A stretch of DNA of 64,000 nucleotides from Amyelois transitella (taxonomy: Eukaryota; Arthropoda; Insecta; Lepidoptera; Pyralidae), in contig NC_083506.1 in the NCBI RefSeq assembly GCF_032362555.1, positions 8,727,501 to 8,791,500 of the forward strand. The letters are read 5' to 3'. The notes under the pieces are model-generated. The model did no database searches, was not told where the DNA came from, and was given only the letters and a program-made list of their open reading frames with translations. Below, piece by piece: positions 1 to 10,890 of this stretch (position 1 is the stretch's first letter; the number at the start of each line of letters is the position of its first letter). Position numbers and translations under genes: made by a program.

Positions 1-819
1 CTGATGCAATGACCCTTCTTTTGATATTAATTAGTAATAATTATTTATTTTAAATTCCAATTAAACAAATTATAAAATATCACAACTATAGATTTTACAA
101 CTTTAGTATGCATAAAAGTCGGAATAATATTAATCAATTATATTGTAGATACTTTTGTGTAATAGATTCCTGGTATCTTCCGTAAAAAACTGTCTGGCAG
201 ATGGTAAAATACGAATTAAAATTAACCCGCTGCGTGGGGGAGTTAGAAGATATTCATGCTGAGAGCCTGCAAGCTTTTACTGTGTATTAAAAACATATTG
301 CGTAAGTATAAAATATCTGCCAACAGACGAAATTCTACTCTTTAAATTTAAATTCCATTATTGACATTTCAAACAGCTGAATGTGGCTTTTCAGTTTATT
401 CAAGATTGTTGACTCTGTCTATCCCGTAAGGGATAAAGACGTGATTATATGTAATTGGATATGGTATATGCTTGGGATATAGGTTAAAACATCTCATGTT
501 ATGTTTAAATTAGAATCACATTGAATCGTGAGAAAATACATCCGCATTCATTTAGTGCCAGGTAAATGCGGTTATTACTCATTCTATAGAGCATTTGAAC
601 ACATTGTGAGATTAATGTCAGTGAAAAACGGTATCTACGAGTATAAACGTTACAAATACTAATTACGCAAGTGCCATTGATCCATCTTTCCATTTTTCGA
701 TTGAGAATATATGTAGGTAAATCAGAAATTTGATAGCTTAAATAATCAGACATCTAAACTAGAATATTGAGAACCAAATTACTAAAATAATGAATCTTAT
801 TACATTATAGAAGTGTTAC
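1..819 (-). other. Start of intron 2 of gene M, running off the left edge
   Basis: Begins, on the minus strand, with the donor GTAACA directly after the coding exon that ends at 820. No further exon with both a good acceptor and an open frame is visible before the window ends. Apart from a family A fragment at 366-452, the sequence is AT-rich and I see nothing else in it. Confidence 0.5.
366..452 (+). repeat. Family A repeat, 3'-end fragment
   Basis: Matches the last ~85 bases of the complete family A copies in this window (for example 14195-14278): the words AACAGCTGAA, GACTCTGTCTA, AAGGGATA and GACGTGATTATATG occur in the same order. The 5' part is missing, which fits 5' truncation of a retroposed element. 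Confidence 0.75.
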
Positions 820-890
820 CTGTGTCCTTTCCTGTGTTGCGGCGCGGCGTTGGTGCCGCCCGCGCTTTGTTGCCGTTCTCCTTCTGTCAT
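820..890 (-). CDS. First coding exon of an unidentified gene (gene M), partial
   Basis: On the minus strand an exon of 132 nt spans 951 to 820. It follows the acceptor TTTATAG and ends with ACAG before the donor GTAACA. Translation starts at the ATG of 890-888, in good context (CACCAAGATGACA). An in-frame TGA lies eight codons upstream, so this is a real start and not an internal Met. The exon encodes 23 residues beginning MTEGERQQSAGG, hydrophilic and rich in Gln, Gly and Ala, and ends in phase 2. It is clearly GC-richer and CpG-richer than the surrounding DNA, as expected of a coding exon in an AT-rich genome. The gene continues beyond the left edge. No domain is visible, so I do not name the product; the residues read as a disordered N-terminus. 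The predicted 5' exon is at 21958-22251. Confidence 0.7.
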
Positions 891-951
891 CTTGGTGAAA
901 AGCTTCAGGGCTCACCGCATGCCCATAACACTCACAGCAGTATTCCTCCAC
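891..951 (-). other. 5' UTR part of gene M exon 2
   Basis: Sixty-one leader bases between the acceptor at 952-953 and the start codon at 890. They hold two upstream AUGs in the same frame as the main start (ATGGGCATGCGG, closed by TGA), so the leader contains at least one short upstream ORF that could reduce initiation at the main AUG. Confidence 0.6.
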
Positions 952-2286
952 CTATAAACAATACAATATAAGTACCAAAAGGTAGTAAGTATTAAAAAAT
1001 ATACAAACATAATCAGGTTTATTTCCATTTTTGCCCGCAACTTTAACGAAATCTATTAATTTATACAGCCTATGCTACATATGTTGCGAAGGTGGAAAGT
1101 GATATGTCAAGTTGACGTGGCAAGGTCGTTTTGACGCCAATGGGCTTGGTAAGGCAGCTCTCTAATGGCACAGGGGTTCGTTAATCGAAGAAATAACGAC
1201 GCTGGTAGTCTGGAGCGTCGTTCTTTTATCAAAGGGAGTGGTAAATAAGTAAATTGAATTAGTAATAAGTAATAATACTTGCGCTTATTTTTCGCTCTTT
1301 TTTAACTATGTGCTCTAAGCTTTTTTCTAAACAAAAGGTTAGGTTACAAGTTTTTAAGAATTCTTTTGTTTAGCAGCAAATGAATGTGAGTAACAAGACT
1401 ATTTAACTTCTACTTAAAACATAATTTTTGCGGAAGTTGCATAGAGTTATGCGTAAAGAAATATTATCTGAAGGGTACAAAGTATTATTTAGAAGGTACA
1501 CTTATTTCAGTTTTATTTTGTGTATAGTCTACACTATTAATAAAAAGAAAATATTACAATTTACGCAAAATGTCAAGGAGTAAATGAACATTAAACAATC
1601 GGCACCATAGTCGTCGCGAGAACCTTTCATATAAAAATGCTTAATTGATTGCAATTATTGAAAGGAAAAGCACACACTGCTATTTATAGATTCAAGTGTG
1701 TGACCCTCAAATCCATTTGCACACCGGTAACCCGTAGGTACGGAAGACACTCAAAAAAATTAAGACTACTAATGTCGTATGCATATTTAGCAAATAAAAA
1801 TCTTTGTCACATGTCCGTCTGCCTTCTGTGCTTTCATTACTTTACGATACAACTCTAAACCCGCCTGACGTTCAAATAAACATGCACGTGTCGTCTTTGT
1901 TGCACATTGTACGACGTTCACTCGTAAACATTTTGATTGAGAGGTTCTTGTCGTAGTGCAAGTATATACACTACTAAAAGAAAAATATTTTCATAGTATT
2001 TTCACCAATGTTTGTATATAAAACGTAGAAGTAAGTAAAATTAATATGCGGCAGAATTTTCACATCAGTCATGATTAACAAAACGCCTTAGTAAAATAAA
2101 CTAATCCGTCGAAGTAATATAACCCTACCAGTTAACTGCGTAGACTTACAGTAAAAATACAGAACACATCGTTTACTAGTGGATTATTATTTGGCTGGTT
2201 TAAAAAACAACACAGAATGCATATTAGAAATGTCTACTTAATTTATATGTATATTTAACTATCCACCAGAACACTATTGTTTGTTT

Positions 2287-2407
2287 GTAAATACTTTATT
2301 GTACAAAACAAATATTTAGTAGTACATAAAAAGACACTAAAAAAATAACAATGCACAATGGCGGACTTATCCCTATGAGGGATTTCTTCCAGTCAACCAG
2401 GTAACAT
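2287..2407 (-). repeat. Probable retroelement 3'-end fragment (low confidence)
   Basis: The words AATGGCGGACTTATCCC, GGGATTTCTTCCAGTCAACC and the preceding TTATTGTACA resemble a 3' segment I know from many lepidopteran non-LTR elements. There is no second copy in this window to confirm it. Confidence 0.4.
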
Positions 2408-3414
2408 AAAGAAACATTCATATTAAAGTACAGTAGCTACAGCAAGGCGCAATGGTAAAATCACTTAAAAAAAAGAATACATAATTAACTACTAATTCTT
2501 ACTCGATACCAATATTAACGTCTGCCAAATAAATATATTTGAGGTAGTTTTGTGCTGGTTTATCGTCCTATTCCCCTTCTATTGATTCGTGACTACGGCT
2601 TTGTATAGCTATTTAGGACAAAGGTAAACAAACAATCGTCATAACATTCTGAATTGTTGTATGTTATATCAATTATTCTCAATCTACATATAGTAGTTCA
2701 CCTACATGTACACAAAATTGTAGTTATTGAAATGTTGTTCTTGTATTATTCATCAGCAAAGCCAGTTTAGTAGAGGGAGCGAACAATTTATCTCGATCAA
2801 CCATACCGTAACATTTTCTTGTCCTGCTGGTGCGGACCTTTTGGCACAAACTAGGTCGCAATGGTTGTGTTCTTAAGTAAATATGTAGTCTGTGATGCTG
2901 AGATCCTGATATAGATGAAAGAAGTTTTAAGTCACTGTTCACCATCATATGCTTTATGGTTTGAAATACAAAAATCTGGTTAGCTTAGCTACATAGGAAA
3001 AATAAAACGGTTTTGTCTTTGTTCCATTTCCTTATCGATTGAATAAAAACAGAGTTATTTAAAAACATTCGCCGAGTAACAGACTGTGTTCTGAATTTAC
3101 TTGTTACTTTTGGATCTGTTGCAGTCGTGAACCGACTTTGTGCCAAAAAAAAGTAGTTTTATTAATTTCAAACATTATGGATCCGTTTCCGGATGCGATA
3201 ATATGCAATTTTCATTTGAGAATTGTGCAGCAGTGCAAGCTTAGATACAGTAGAAATCGACAAAACATCCTGTTAGTAGCGTGGGCGCAAACCTGCATTG
3301 TTATGTAACTTCTTTGCGGAGTGGAACGGATGCCAAAATTTCACTCCCGTCCCGCGGGCCTGAGGGAGTGTTAGAGGCCGTGACCGGTTTAATACACGAC
3401 TAAGTGTATATATA

Positions 3415-3500
3415 CATTTATATCTCGTCTTTATCCCTCAGGTGGTAGACAGAGCTAACAGGCTCGATAACATTAAAAGGTGACGTTCAGTAGGATGACT
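3415..3500 (-). repeat. Family A repeat, 3'-end fragment
   Basis: Reverse complement of the family A 3' end: the reversed order of the GACGAGATATA, AAGGGATA-like, CTCTGTCTACC and CTGAACGT words is recognisable. Diverged and truncated. Confidence 0.6.
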
Positions 3501-4109
3501 CAATAATGGGATCGATATACATGTAGTGACTAACATGTGCACTTACATGTCAATTATTTTCAATAGTAAAACATTGTATGTTGTGTGTGTTTTAAGAATT
3601 CAAGTATGGGCACAGGAATAACGAAGGATAAATAAGTATTGATGAGTAATTCAGAGCATATTAATTTCATAAAGATAAAAGGTACTTAAAATAGTAGTTA
3701 TGTTGAATCATAATAACATGGTGAATATAAAGATCTTGATAAATTCAATGTATAATGTAATGTCGGTTACACACTTGATATGAATAAAGCCACACTCACT
3801 GGCCTACATTCGTAAAATCTGTTTATAGTATTTTGTAACTTCACTTACATACTGTTTAAATCGAATCCCGTTGTTGAATTGAAAGTGCAATGGGGAATTG
3901 AATGTAAACTATTATATGTAGTTAAGTTTCTAAAATATTTATTTGATTATTTCTTTTATGAGACTAGATGTCCAGGTGTTGTCCTGATATAATGAAGCGT
4001 GGTATTATTTGCAACAGATTGCATACCTGCAGATCTGGTTATCTCTGGATATTCACGCAGAATCTCATGGTAGTCGGTTTCACCCATTACTGCCTTAATT
4101 GAAGCAAGC

Positions 4110-4195
4110 ATAGTTATGAGTGTGGATGAAGGAAGTATGCAGAGATCGTGGCAAGTAGAAAGATGTAATCTCTGCCTAACCCTCCGGTTAACCAG
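4110..4195 (+). pseudogene. LINE-B 3'-end fragment
   Basis: Contains GGAAGTATGCAGAGATCGTGG, then CAAGTAGAAAG and CTCTGCCTA, the same order as the end of the LINE-B fragment at 45828-45895. It is a short, 5'-truncated relic of the non-LTR element and encodes no protein by itself. Confidence 0.65.
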
Positions 4196-5365
4196 TTGTA
4201 CATTTTACGTGTATAAAGTTTAAATAGATAAATATGTACCTAAACCCTAAATATGGAATCACAATATATGTATGTGATGTTGTTTGTTTCTTTTACAAAC
4301 CTTTTGATTGCTATTTAAATAAAGAATAACTACTTAAAGAATTATCAATTATTTATGAGAAATTTAAATATTTTATTAAATAAGAAAAATTACTTTCATA
4401 GACTAGTATGTCATTGCGTGATAGCCATAAATAACATAAAGTCGACTTGATTATTACTTATAGCCAAGTTAGTCGTAGATATGTTTATCGGTTTAGGGGA
4501 GTGAAAGAAGGGATGTTTTATGTGAATCGGAGCGTGTGTCCAAGGTTAATGTCGTAGGTGATTGCGTTACGGTCGATAATGGAGGTGAGGCTACGATTCG
4601 AATGTTTGTTGTCACGATTCGACCTTTATTTTGTCTCTATTTTTTGTTTTGTGTCAAGTGCTTCGCTAGGCGTCTCATTTACTCCGGTGTGGTCCTTTGA
4701 AGTAAATGAATTTATTTGAATTAATGGACTGCTTTTTGGCGAGGTTACGTTATGCAGTACCTACTTATTAAGAATACGCATTTCTATGGGTTTTGTGTAC
4801 GATTTGTAAGTACAGGTCAGTCTATGAAACTCAGAAATCAGAATAATATATTTGTTAAATGAAAATAAATTAAAGTTCTCTTGGTGAAAGCTAAAGCAAA
4901 TTTCAAATATAAATGACTAAATCTGACAGTGACAGAATCTTTATAAGTTGTTTTAAATATTCTATTCTTCTATTTTATTCTTTTAATTGATTTCAATTTT
5001 TATTTATATCGGTTATATAACTAGAGACCACCACCTTTGTGTAATAAAACTGGAGGAAAAACAATTATTCCGATTTCATGGATGTAAAGCGACCAATATC
5101 GCAATCGTGACGCGATGGAATATTACACAACTAAAGGCCGACATTCATAGTTCACATGACACGAATAATATAATACTTACTAATAATGTTGTATTAGTAA
5201 CTTACTGCTAATGATAAAGGAACATTTTTAGGAAGTTTTATAAGACAATGTATTGGGAGACCTTGAACTGATATTCTTCCTTCTTCTATTTTTTATCGTT
5301 ATAAAATTGATTCTTTGTTTCATGCTATCGACATAAATCATTTAAACTGGGTTGTCATAAGTACA

Positions 5366-5417
5366 GTAATCCTAAATGTATACATTTAGGATTACGATGC
5401 ATCGTAATCCTGAATGT
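5366..5417. repeat. Two overlapping palindromes
   Basis: The first is a perfect 30-bp palindrome at 5366-5395, centred on GTA/TAC. The second is a 36-bp palindrome with one mismatch at 5382-5417, centred on ATG/CAT. They share 14 bases, so the word GTAATCCT or its complement occurs three times in alternating orientation. This can form cruciforms and looks like the product of successive fold-back copying. Confidence 0.9.
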
Positions 5418-8170
5418 TTACTAATCCTTGTCCACGTTACCGTCATCTGCGTCACGAAATGGCAAGGAGCGAATAATCAAACATACGGGAAAGGATATCG
5501 GACACATCAGACATGGCCTTTATGACCCATCAGCTCTTCATCATTCTAAGATTCAATATTATAAGGTTGAATTAGTGTATAAAAATATTTAAGAATTTAT
5601 TAAAAAATGCGTAAATATTTTTTACTTATTTTCGTAGCAGTCTAATGTAGTTTCACAAAGATTGAATAAATTGGCTAAGTGCGTGTCGAGCTACACGCAG
5701 TATTTAAAATAACCAAACCCTATGTAACGTTTTAAATCGTCGTCACTTCAAAATGGACAATGCCGCAGCCTTAATCGCCTTGTAACGACAGCCGCAGAAA
5801 TTGAGAGTGGTCATATCATACACACACTACTATAAAAAAAGGTACATATAATTATCTCATCAATGGAAAATTCCAGTTACGTGACTATAAACATTATTTA
5901 TGCTATCCACTCCACTCATAGGTTTTGGGATTCATCTAATTCTATTGGCATATCAGTGACTTATAGAATTCTCTAGTACATATTTGAATTAGATAGAGAA
6001 ATGTTATAAGACGCAAATTGCAGAAAGATAACAAAAAATCATACGAAAAAAACCCAATACTCTCTGTATTTCAGTGTAGTCGCTAGCAGTGCAATCAAAC
6101 AACGTGACTCATTTATCGACGCTCGTACAAGAACAGTTTATTTTTCTTCTCGTATGAAAGCATTGGCCTGGCTAGACAACGTTATAAACCTGTTTTACAA
6201 TTTGTGGAATAGTCACCTCAGGATTACAACTCCGCGAGATTTTATCACGCTGACCTCTAACTCGGTTACAGTTAGGTATTTTTTTATTTAGTATTGCTAC
6301 GTCACAGATATCGCTTCTATTGTCATGGTACGGTGTGCCATGCATGATAAATATGTTTATACATGAAAACAATGTAATAACCAATGTAAATTAAGTGTAC
6401 ACAATTAATTACCTTCACTTAAAAAACTGCGTCAGGGAGCGTGTAGAGTTATCATTCCAGTAATCTGTAACAATTACAATTAAATTTTATTCATGTTTTG
6501 ATAAGAATAATCTCATTATTTTATACAATTTGGCGGACCAGATCGACGCGACATTTGCGAGTTATAACCAAGATCTTAGAAACCTACAATAGTAAGTACA
6601 GACTGAAGTACAGGCTGATTAATCTAGTTTGTTTGCGCCCAAATATGGGACACTACGTACCAACTAGGAATTGATAAGGCAGCTGGTTGGAGGCAATCAG
6701 AGTCTACTTGCGTGACTTAACCGTTATCTATAATATAACGCCAAATTATTGGACTATTAGCAGATTGATACTAATTCAGATTTAATAAGTATAAGAGTAT
6801 AAATAAAACCGTTGTTAGTTAAAAAATGTTTTGCCATTTTTTGTCCGATGCTTATTGTTTTTGAACAAGAGACAAGATATCAAATGATTAAGAAAGGGAA
6901 TCTGCTCACCTTATCTTACAAATACATAAAACATGTCAAACTTACAAGAGCATATAATAATGTCAATTGTCCATTTTGTAAAACAACCAATGTCCTAACT
7001 ACAATACTAGTGATATACGGGTTATCCGAAGTAATCTGGATTTTACATCCAGACAGATTGCCGTAATTAAAACGGTAGTTAAATTACCCCCGGAGTGTGC
7101 CCCAGCTGTTATCATTTATCAGCGTAAGCAAAGAAACAGCACTGAGCAAATTGTAAACATTTGAGGTGACGATACTGCTATCTCGAGATATGAGACTCTT
7201 GTTACTTTTCAATAAATGTTTATTTCTAATCTCACAATATACGTAAAAACAGAGAAGCATATATGTTTGTATAAAAATAACAAACAGTGCAAATCACTCC
7301 TTTTAAGTAAATACGCGGTTTCTATAGGTGAGCTCGCCATGTTGATTTCCATGCCATACCAATTCTTCTCCAACTCGTATGTCAAACGACTGCAGCACCG
7401 TTACTCAAAAACTAATAATGCAAATGAAAGTTTCCGGATTCACGGCTTGGGGTAATTTGCCGATTTTAATATATGTGTTTTCGTCCTCGTTTCCGTGGCA
7501 GTAACAGTAATTTCCATACAACTTGTGGCCCACATAACAATATTATTCCGTTTCGGAGGAAATAGGCATACTTTCACTAAGCATTGGTATAGATTTCCTG
7601 CAGTCGGTTGGTCAAGGCCTGATACATCGATTCAATTGATTGGTTGTATAAGAGCATGGCAGCGCAGCGGCGATCAGGCAACCAGTCGGGCAATCCAGCC
7701 CAATTCAATGTCATGTTTTTGAAATGATTAAATATGCTGTCACCACAAATGAGTAAGTAAGTAGTTTTGTTGGTTAAAGATACAGCGAAACCATGTATAA
7801 CGGAAATATTCTACATAAAATTATTAAAAAAATATCCCAAGACAGCATAAGTCTATCTTTTATGGTTGACTCACAATAACACGTGTAATTCCTGATAGCT
7901 TAGCAGTTCGGAGATTTCTGATTATATTTCTTTACTCTGATGTTTACAATACCAATAACACTCACACTCATTCGTAATTCTTAAAAATTTATATAAGTAC
8001 CTATTCAATAAAAAAAGAATCATCGAAATCGGTATAGAAACACCAAATTTATACATGAAATAAAATAATACCCTAACAAGCCATCGCGCGTAAATACTGA
8101 ATCATGCTATAAGGATTATTTTTGCGTAACGGTTGCCGCGCTCGACGCGGCTCGCGGCGGCAGGGTATAA

Positions 8171-8890
8171 AAGGGGCAGGAGGCGAGCGCAAGCTTCATG
8201 ACCAAGGCAGCCAGGGGGAGACTTCACGCAGTTCTCTCCTCCAGCCTCGCCCTGAGGACGAAGCTCGGGATCTACGGAACATACGTCAGATCCCGCCACA
8301 CGTACGCGGCCCCGGCGTGGTACGCATTCTGCTCTGAGACCAACAGGAGAAGACTCAGAGCCCAAGAGAACCAAAGTCTCAGAGCAGTCGTCGGAGCCCC
8401 GCGCTACGTGAGGAACTCGACGATCCTCAGGGACCTGAAGTGGGAGAACGTAGATATTCGAGAGGGCGGACGCGTCATCACACAGCCACCTGCGCGGCAT
8501 TGCGCCGCTCCACGCCCGCCCTCCGGGCCGTCGGTTGAAACTCTCCCCTCGCTGCCTTGCAGCAGACGTCGTCGACCAGTGACAACGCCGCCGCCGATGG
8601 CAACTCCCAGTGTATGAAGACGTGAAGACCCAGGCCTACACGGCCGCCCCATCGACCTGTCTACAGTCGTAGGCAGCGATGATGCCATTGAAGAGGGCCA
8701 AAAGCCCTGAGCAATCTACTCCGACTCCCTAAGGGTAAAAGTATGGGAAGACCCGACGACGGCAAGATAGTATTGCACAGGCGTTTTAACTTTATTTTCA
8801 TTTCTTTTTCTTTTGTAAGTTGTAGGTACATATTTCTGGTTATAATTCTATTAGAGTATTTTTTTTAGTTTAAATAGGCACTTAGATTTA
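8171..8890 (+). pseudogene. Jockey-like LINE ORF2 C-terminal remnant with 3' UTR
   Basis: From 8171 an open frame gives residues typical of the end of a Jockey/CR1-type reverse transcriptase: GRLHAVLSSSLALRTKLGIY, then GTYVRSRHTYAAPAWYAF, then LRAVVGAPRYVRNSTILRDL. The family pattern is LYKTYVRPxxTYAAPVW followed by GAPWYVRN. After about 8455 the C-terminal helix is lost to frameshifts, and upstream of 8171 the frame is stopped, so the element is dead and 5'-truncated. The region is much GC-richer than its surroundings. The AT-rich sequence 8765-8890 reads as its 3' UTR. The 3' tail appears to resume at 10779 after two Helitron insertions. Confidence 0.75.
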
Positions 8891-9143
8891 TCTATACTAA
8901 TATTATAAAACTGAAGAGTTTGTTTGTTTGTTTGAATGTGCTAAACTCAAGAACTACTGGTTCGATTTGAAAGATTAATAGACCATTTATCGAGGAAGGC
9001 TTTAGGCTATAAAACGTCTAGGTGCAACCTTATAGCGAAGAAATAATGGAAACTGTGAAAAAAACGGGGAAGGAGCATCCTTGAGGGCTTCAATGATGCC
9101 CAAAATAACTATTCCACGCGGACGAAGTCGCAGGCACAGCTAG
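8891..9143 (+). mobile_element. Short non-autonomous Helitron (Helitron 1)
   Basis: Begins with TC (TCTATACTAATATTATAAA) after an A and ends with CTAG before a T, the insertion rule of Helitrons (A/T target, no target-site duplication). The 3' end carries the GACGAAGTC hairpin about ten bases before CTAG. 253 bp with no coding capacity. Identical 3' words recur at 22944-22975 on the other strand. Confidence 0.8.
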
Positions 9144-9146
9144 TTA

Positions 9147-10778
9147 TCTATATATATAAAACTCTTCCGTTACTGAGTGACTGACTGACAGACAACGCAC
9201 AGTCGAAACTACTGGTCGTAGACAGCTGAAATTTGGAATGTAGGTTCCTTGGGATATGTAGGGGAGCACTAAGAAAGGATTTTTGGAAATTCAACCCCCA
9301 AGGGGGGGAAAAGGGGTAAAAACGTTTCTATGAAAAATCTTATTCCTTGGGTTTATAAACTTGAAACTTGGCATGAACACTTACATAGGCAAGTAAATAT
9401 GTTTGACATTATAAGTTTTTTCAAACTACCCTCCAATCGTGATTTAGGGGGTGCGATTGGGTGACTGATTTATTAACGCACAGCCGAAACCGCTCGGTAT
9501 AGGAGTCTGAGATTTTGAACAGAGGTTCCTTTAGTAACATAAGTGAGCACTAAGGGATTTTTGAAATGTCAACCCCCAAGGGGGGGAACGGGATATAGTC
9601 TGACACTCCCTTCCGTTCCACCCAGAGCGGGAGAGGTCATTTGATGATTTCCCATCCTTAAAAAAAAAGACTTTGTATGACAACTTTCAGTCGTCTCTTT
9701 AACATACATAATAACATACATAATTATGTACATACATGCATAACATTAATAACATCACGCCTTTTAATCCCTATTTTGTGTTAACACTACCCATACAAAC
9801 AGCTACGAAATTTGTCCGCATCCATTTTCACCTAAATTCTTAACGTTAATGAGATTTACTTTTTATTATCAGGTCAACCTAATAGCCTCACATGTACGTA
9901 TAACTTCGTAAGAATTTTCTTTCAACTCCTAACCGTTGAGGAGTTGTACCTTCCATCATCAGCTCATTCACATGGGATGATGACTATCAGACGCAAATAC
10001 TTAAACAGATCTATGAAATTGTCAAAAACGTAATTGTCTGTAAATTTGAGGTTTGCCCTTGATTTCCCTGGAATACCATCATCAGATCCTGACTAGGTAA
10101 CAACGGGACCAACTTGAAAGTATACTCTACCGAACAAAAAAAGAATCACGTAAATCGGTCCATAAATCTCGGCGTAATCGGTATGCATAAATAAAACACC
10201 CGAATTTTATTTTCTATTAACTATCACGAGTTGTCTCGATGCTCGATAGATGGCGTTGGCATCGAGATAGATCGCGCTATGGTTTCGTTACCGCCATTTA
10301 GCTAGGTAGCGTAAAATATTTTAATTTGTCGTGTAATTTTAGCAGCGCCCCTAGTGGACATACGCGAAACTACATATTACACTACAAATATTTTGATTTG
10401 AAATTATTATTCGTTTGATTCATTAACTTTTAACTTGACTTATTTAACTTATTTTACTCTCTATTTCAGTTAATTTTTGATTTGTTGATTAGATTTGATA
10501 TTTTTGATAGTATATTTAGTTAGTGTTGGATAAGTTTTATAGTGTGAGTTGATTTTTTAATATATTCTTCATTTTTTATTCATTTCTTTGTTACTTTATT
10601 AGTCTTAGTTAATTTCCATAGATATAGTTTTAGTTAAAAAATTTCTAATTAAAATGGTTCAAGAAATTTTGTTTGTTAATGGGTATTATATTCCTCATGC
10701 TGTGGTAGATATAGAAAAAGATGGAGCCTGTTTATATAACCGAATTACACGTGGGCGAAGCCGCGGGCGGAAAGCTAG
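9147..10778 (+). mobile_element. Larger non-autonomous Helitron (Helitron 2)
   Basis: Starts TCTATATATATAAAACTC after an A and ends with the hairpin GGGCGAAGCC and GCTAG before a T. It holds a diverged internal duplication: 9165-9310 and 9460-9585 share CGCACAG.CGAAAC, AGGTTCCTT, GAGCACTAAG and AACCCCCAAGGGGGGG in order. Near its 3' end is a truncated OTU-like reading frame. No Rep or helicase sequence is visible, so it needs an autonomous partner. I treat the whole interval as one element because it has one matching 5' end and one 3' end; a composite of two elements is possible. Confidence 0.6.
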
Positions 10779-10788
10779 TAAAATATAA
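10654..10788 (+). pseudogene. Truncated OTU-type cysteine protease start inside Helitron 2
   Basis: The ATG at 10654 opens a 44-codon frame that begins MVQEILFVNG and reaches EKDGACLY. The Asp-Gly-x-Cys-Leu-aromatic motif is the active-site Asp/Cys signature of OTU-family deubiquitinating proteases. Immediately after the motif the sequence turns into the Helitron 3' terminus and the frame closes. OTU domains occur in some Helitron-group elements, so this is probably a deletion remnant of an autonomous relative. A captured host fragment is the alternative. The catalytic His region is absent. Confidence 0.5.
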
Positions 10789-10890
10789 TATCGTTGAGTT
10801 AGTATCTTGTAACACAAGACTCGAACTTACTTCAAGGCTAACTCAATCTGTGTATTTGTCCCGTATATATTTATTTATTTATTTAGTAGG
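10779..10890 (+). repeat. LINE/SINE 3' tail, split from its body by Helitrons
   Basis: Closely matches the 3' halves of the SINEs at 54700-54804 and 58565-58634: TATCGTTGAGTTAGTATC, TAACACAAG, CGAACTTACTTC, AGGCTAACTCAATC and GTCCCGTATATATTTATTTA. No tRNA-like head precedes it. Removing the two Helitrons joins it to the 3' UTR of the Jockey-like LINE at 8171-8890. Confidence 0.75.

Noticed and set aside
8166..8173. TATAAAAG box
   Set aside because: Lies inside the LINE coding remnant, with no initiator or leader-like sequence after it.
8102..8688. Overlapping long frames on both strands, the longest about 130 codons
   Set aside because: They are products of the GC-rich LINE remnant; only the plus-strand frame from 8171 shows reverse-transcriptase residues.
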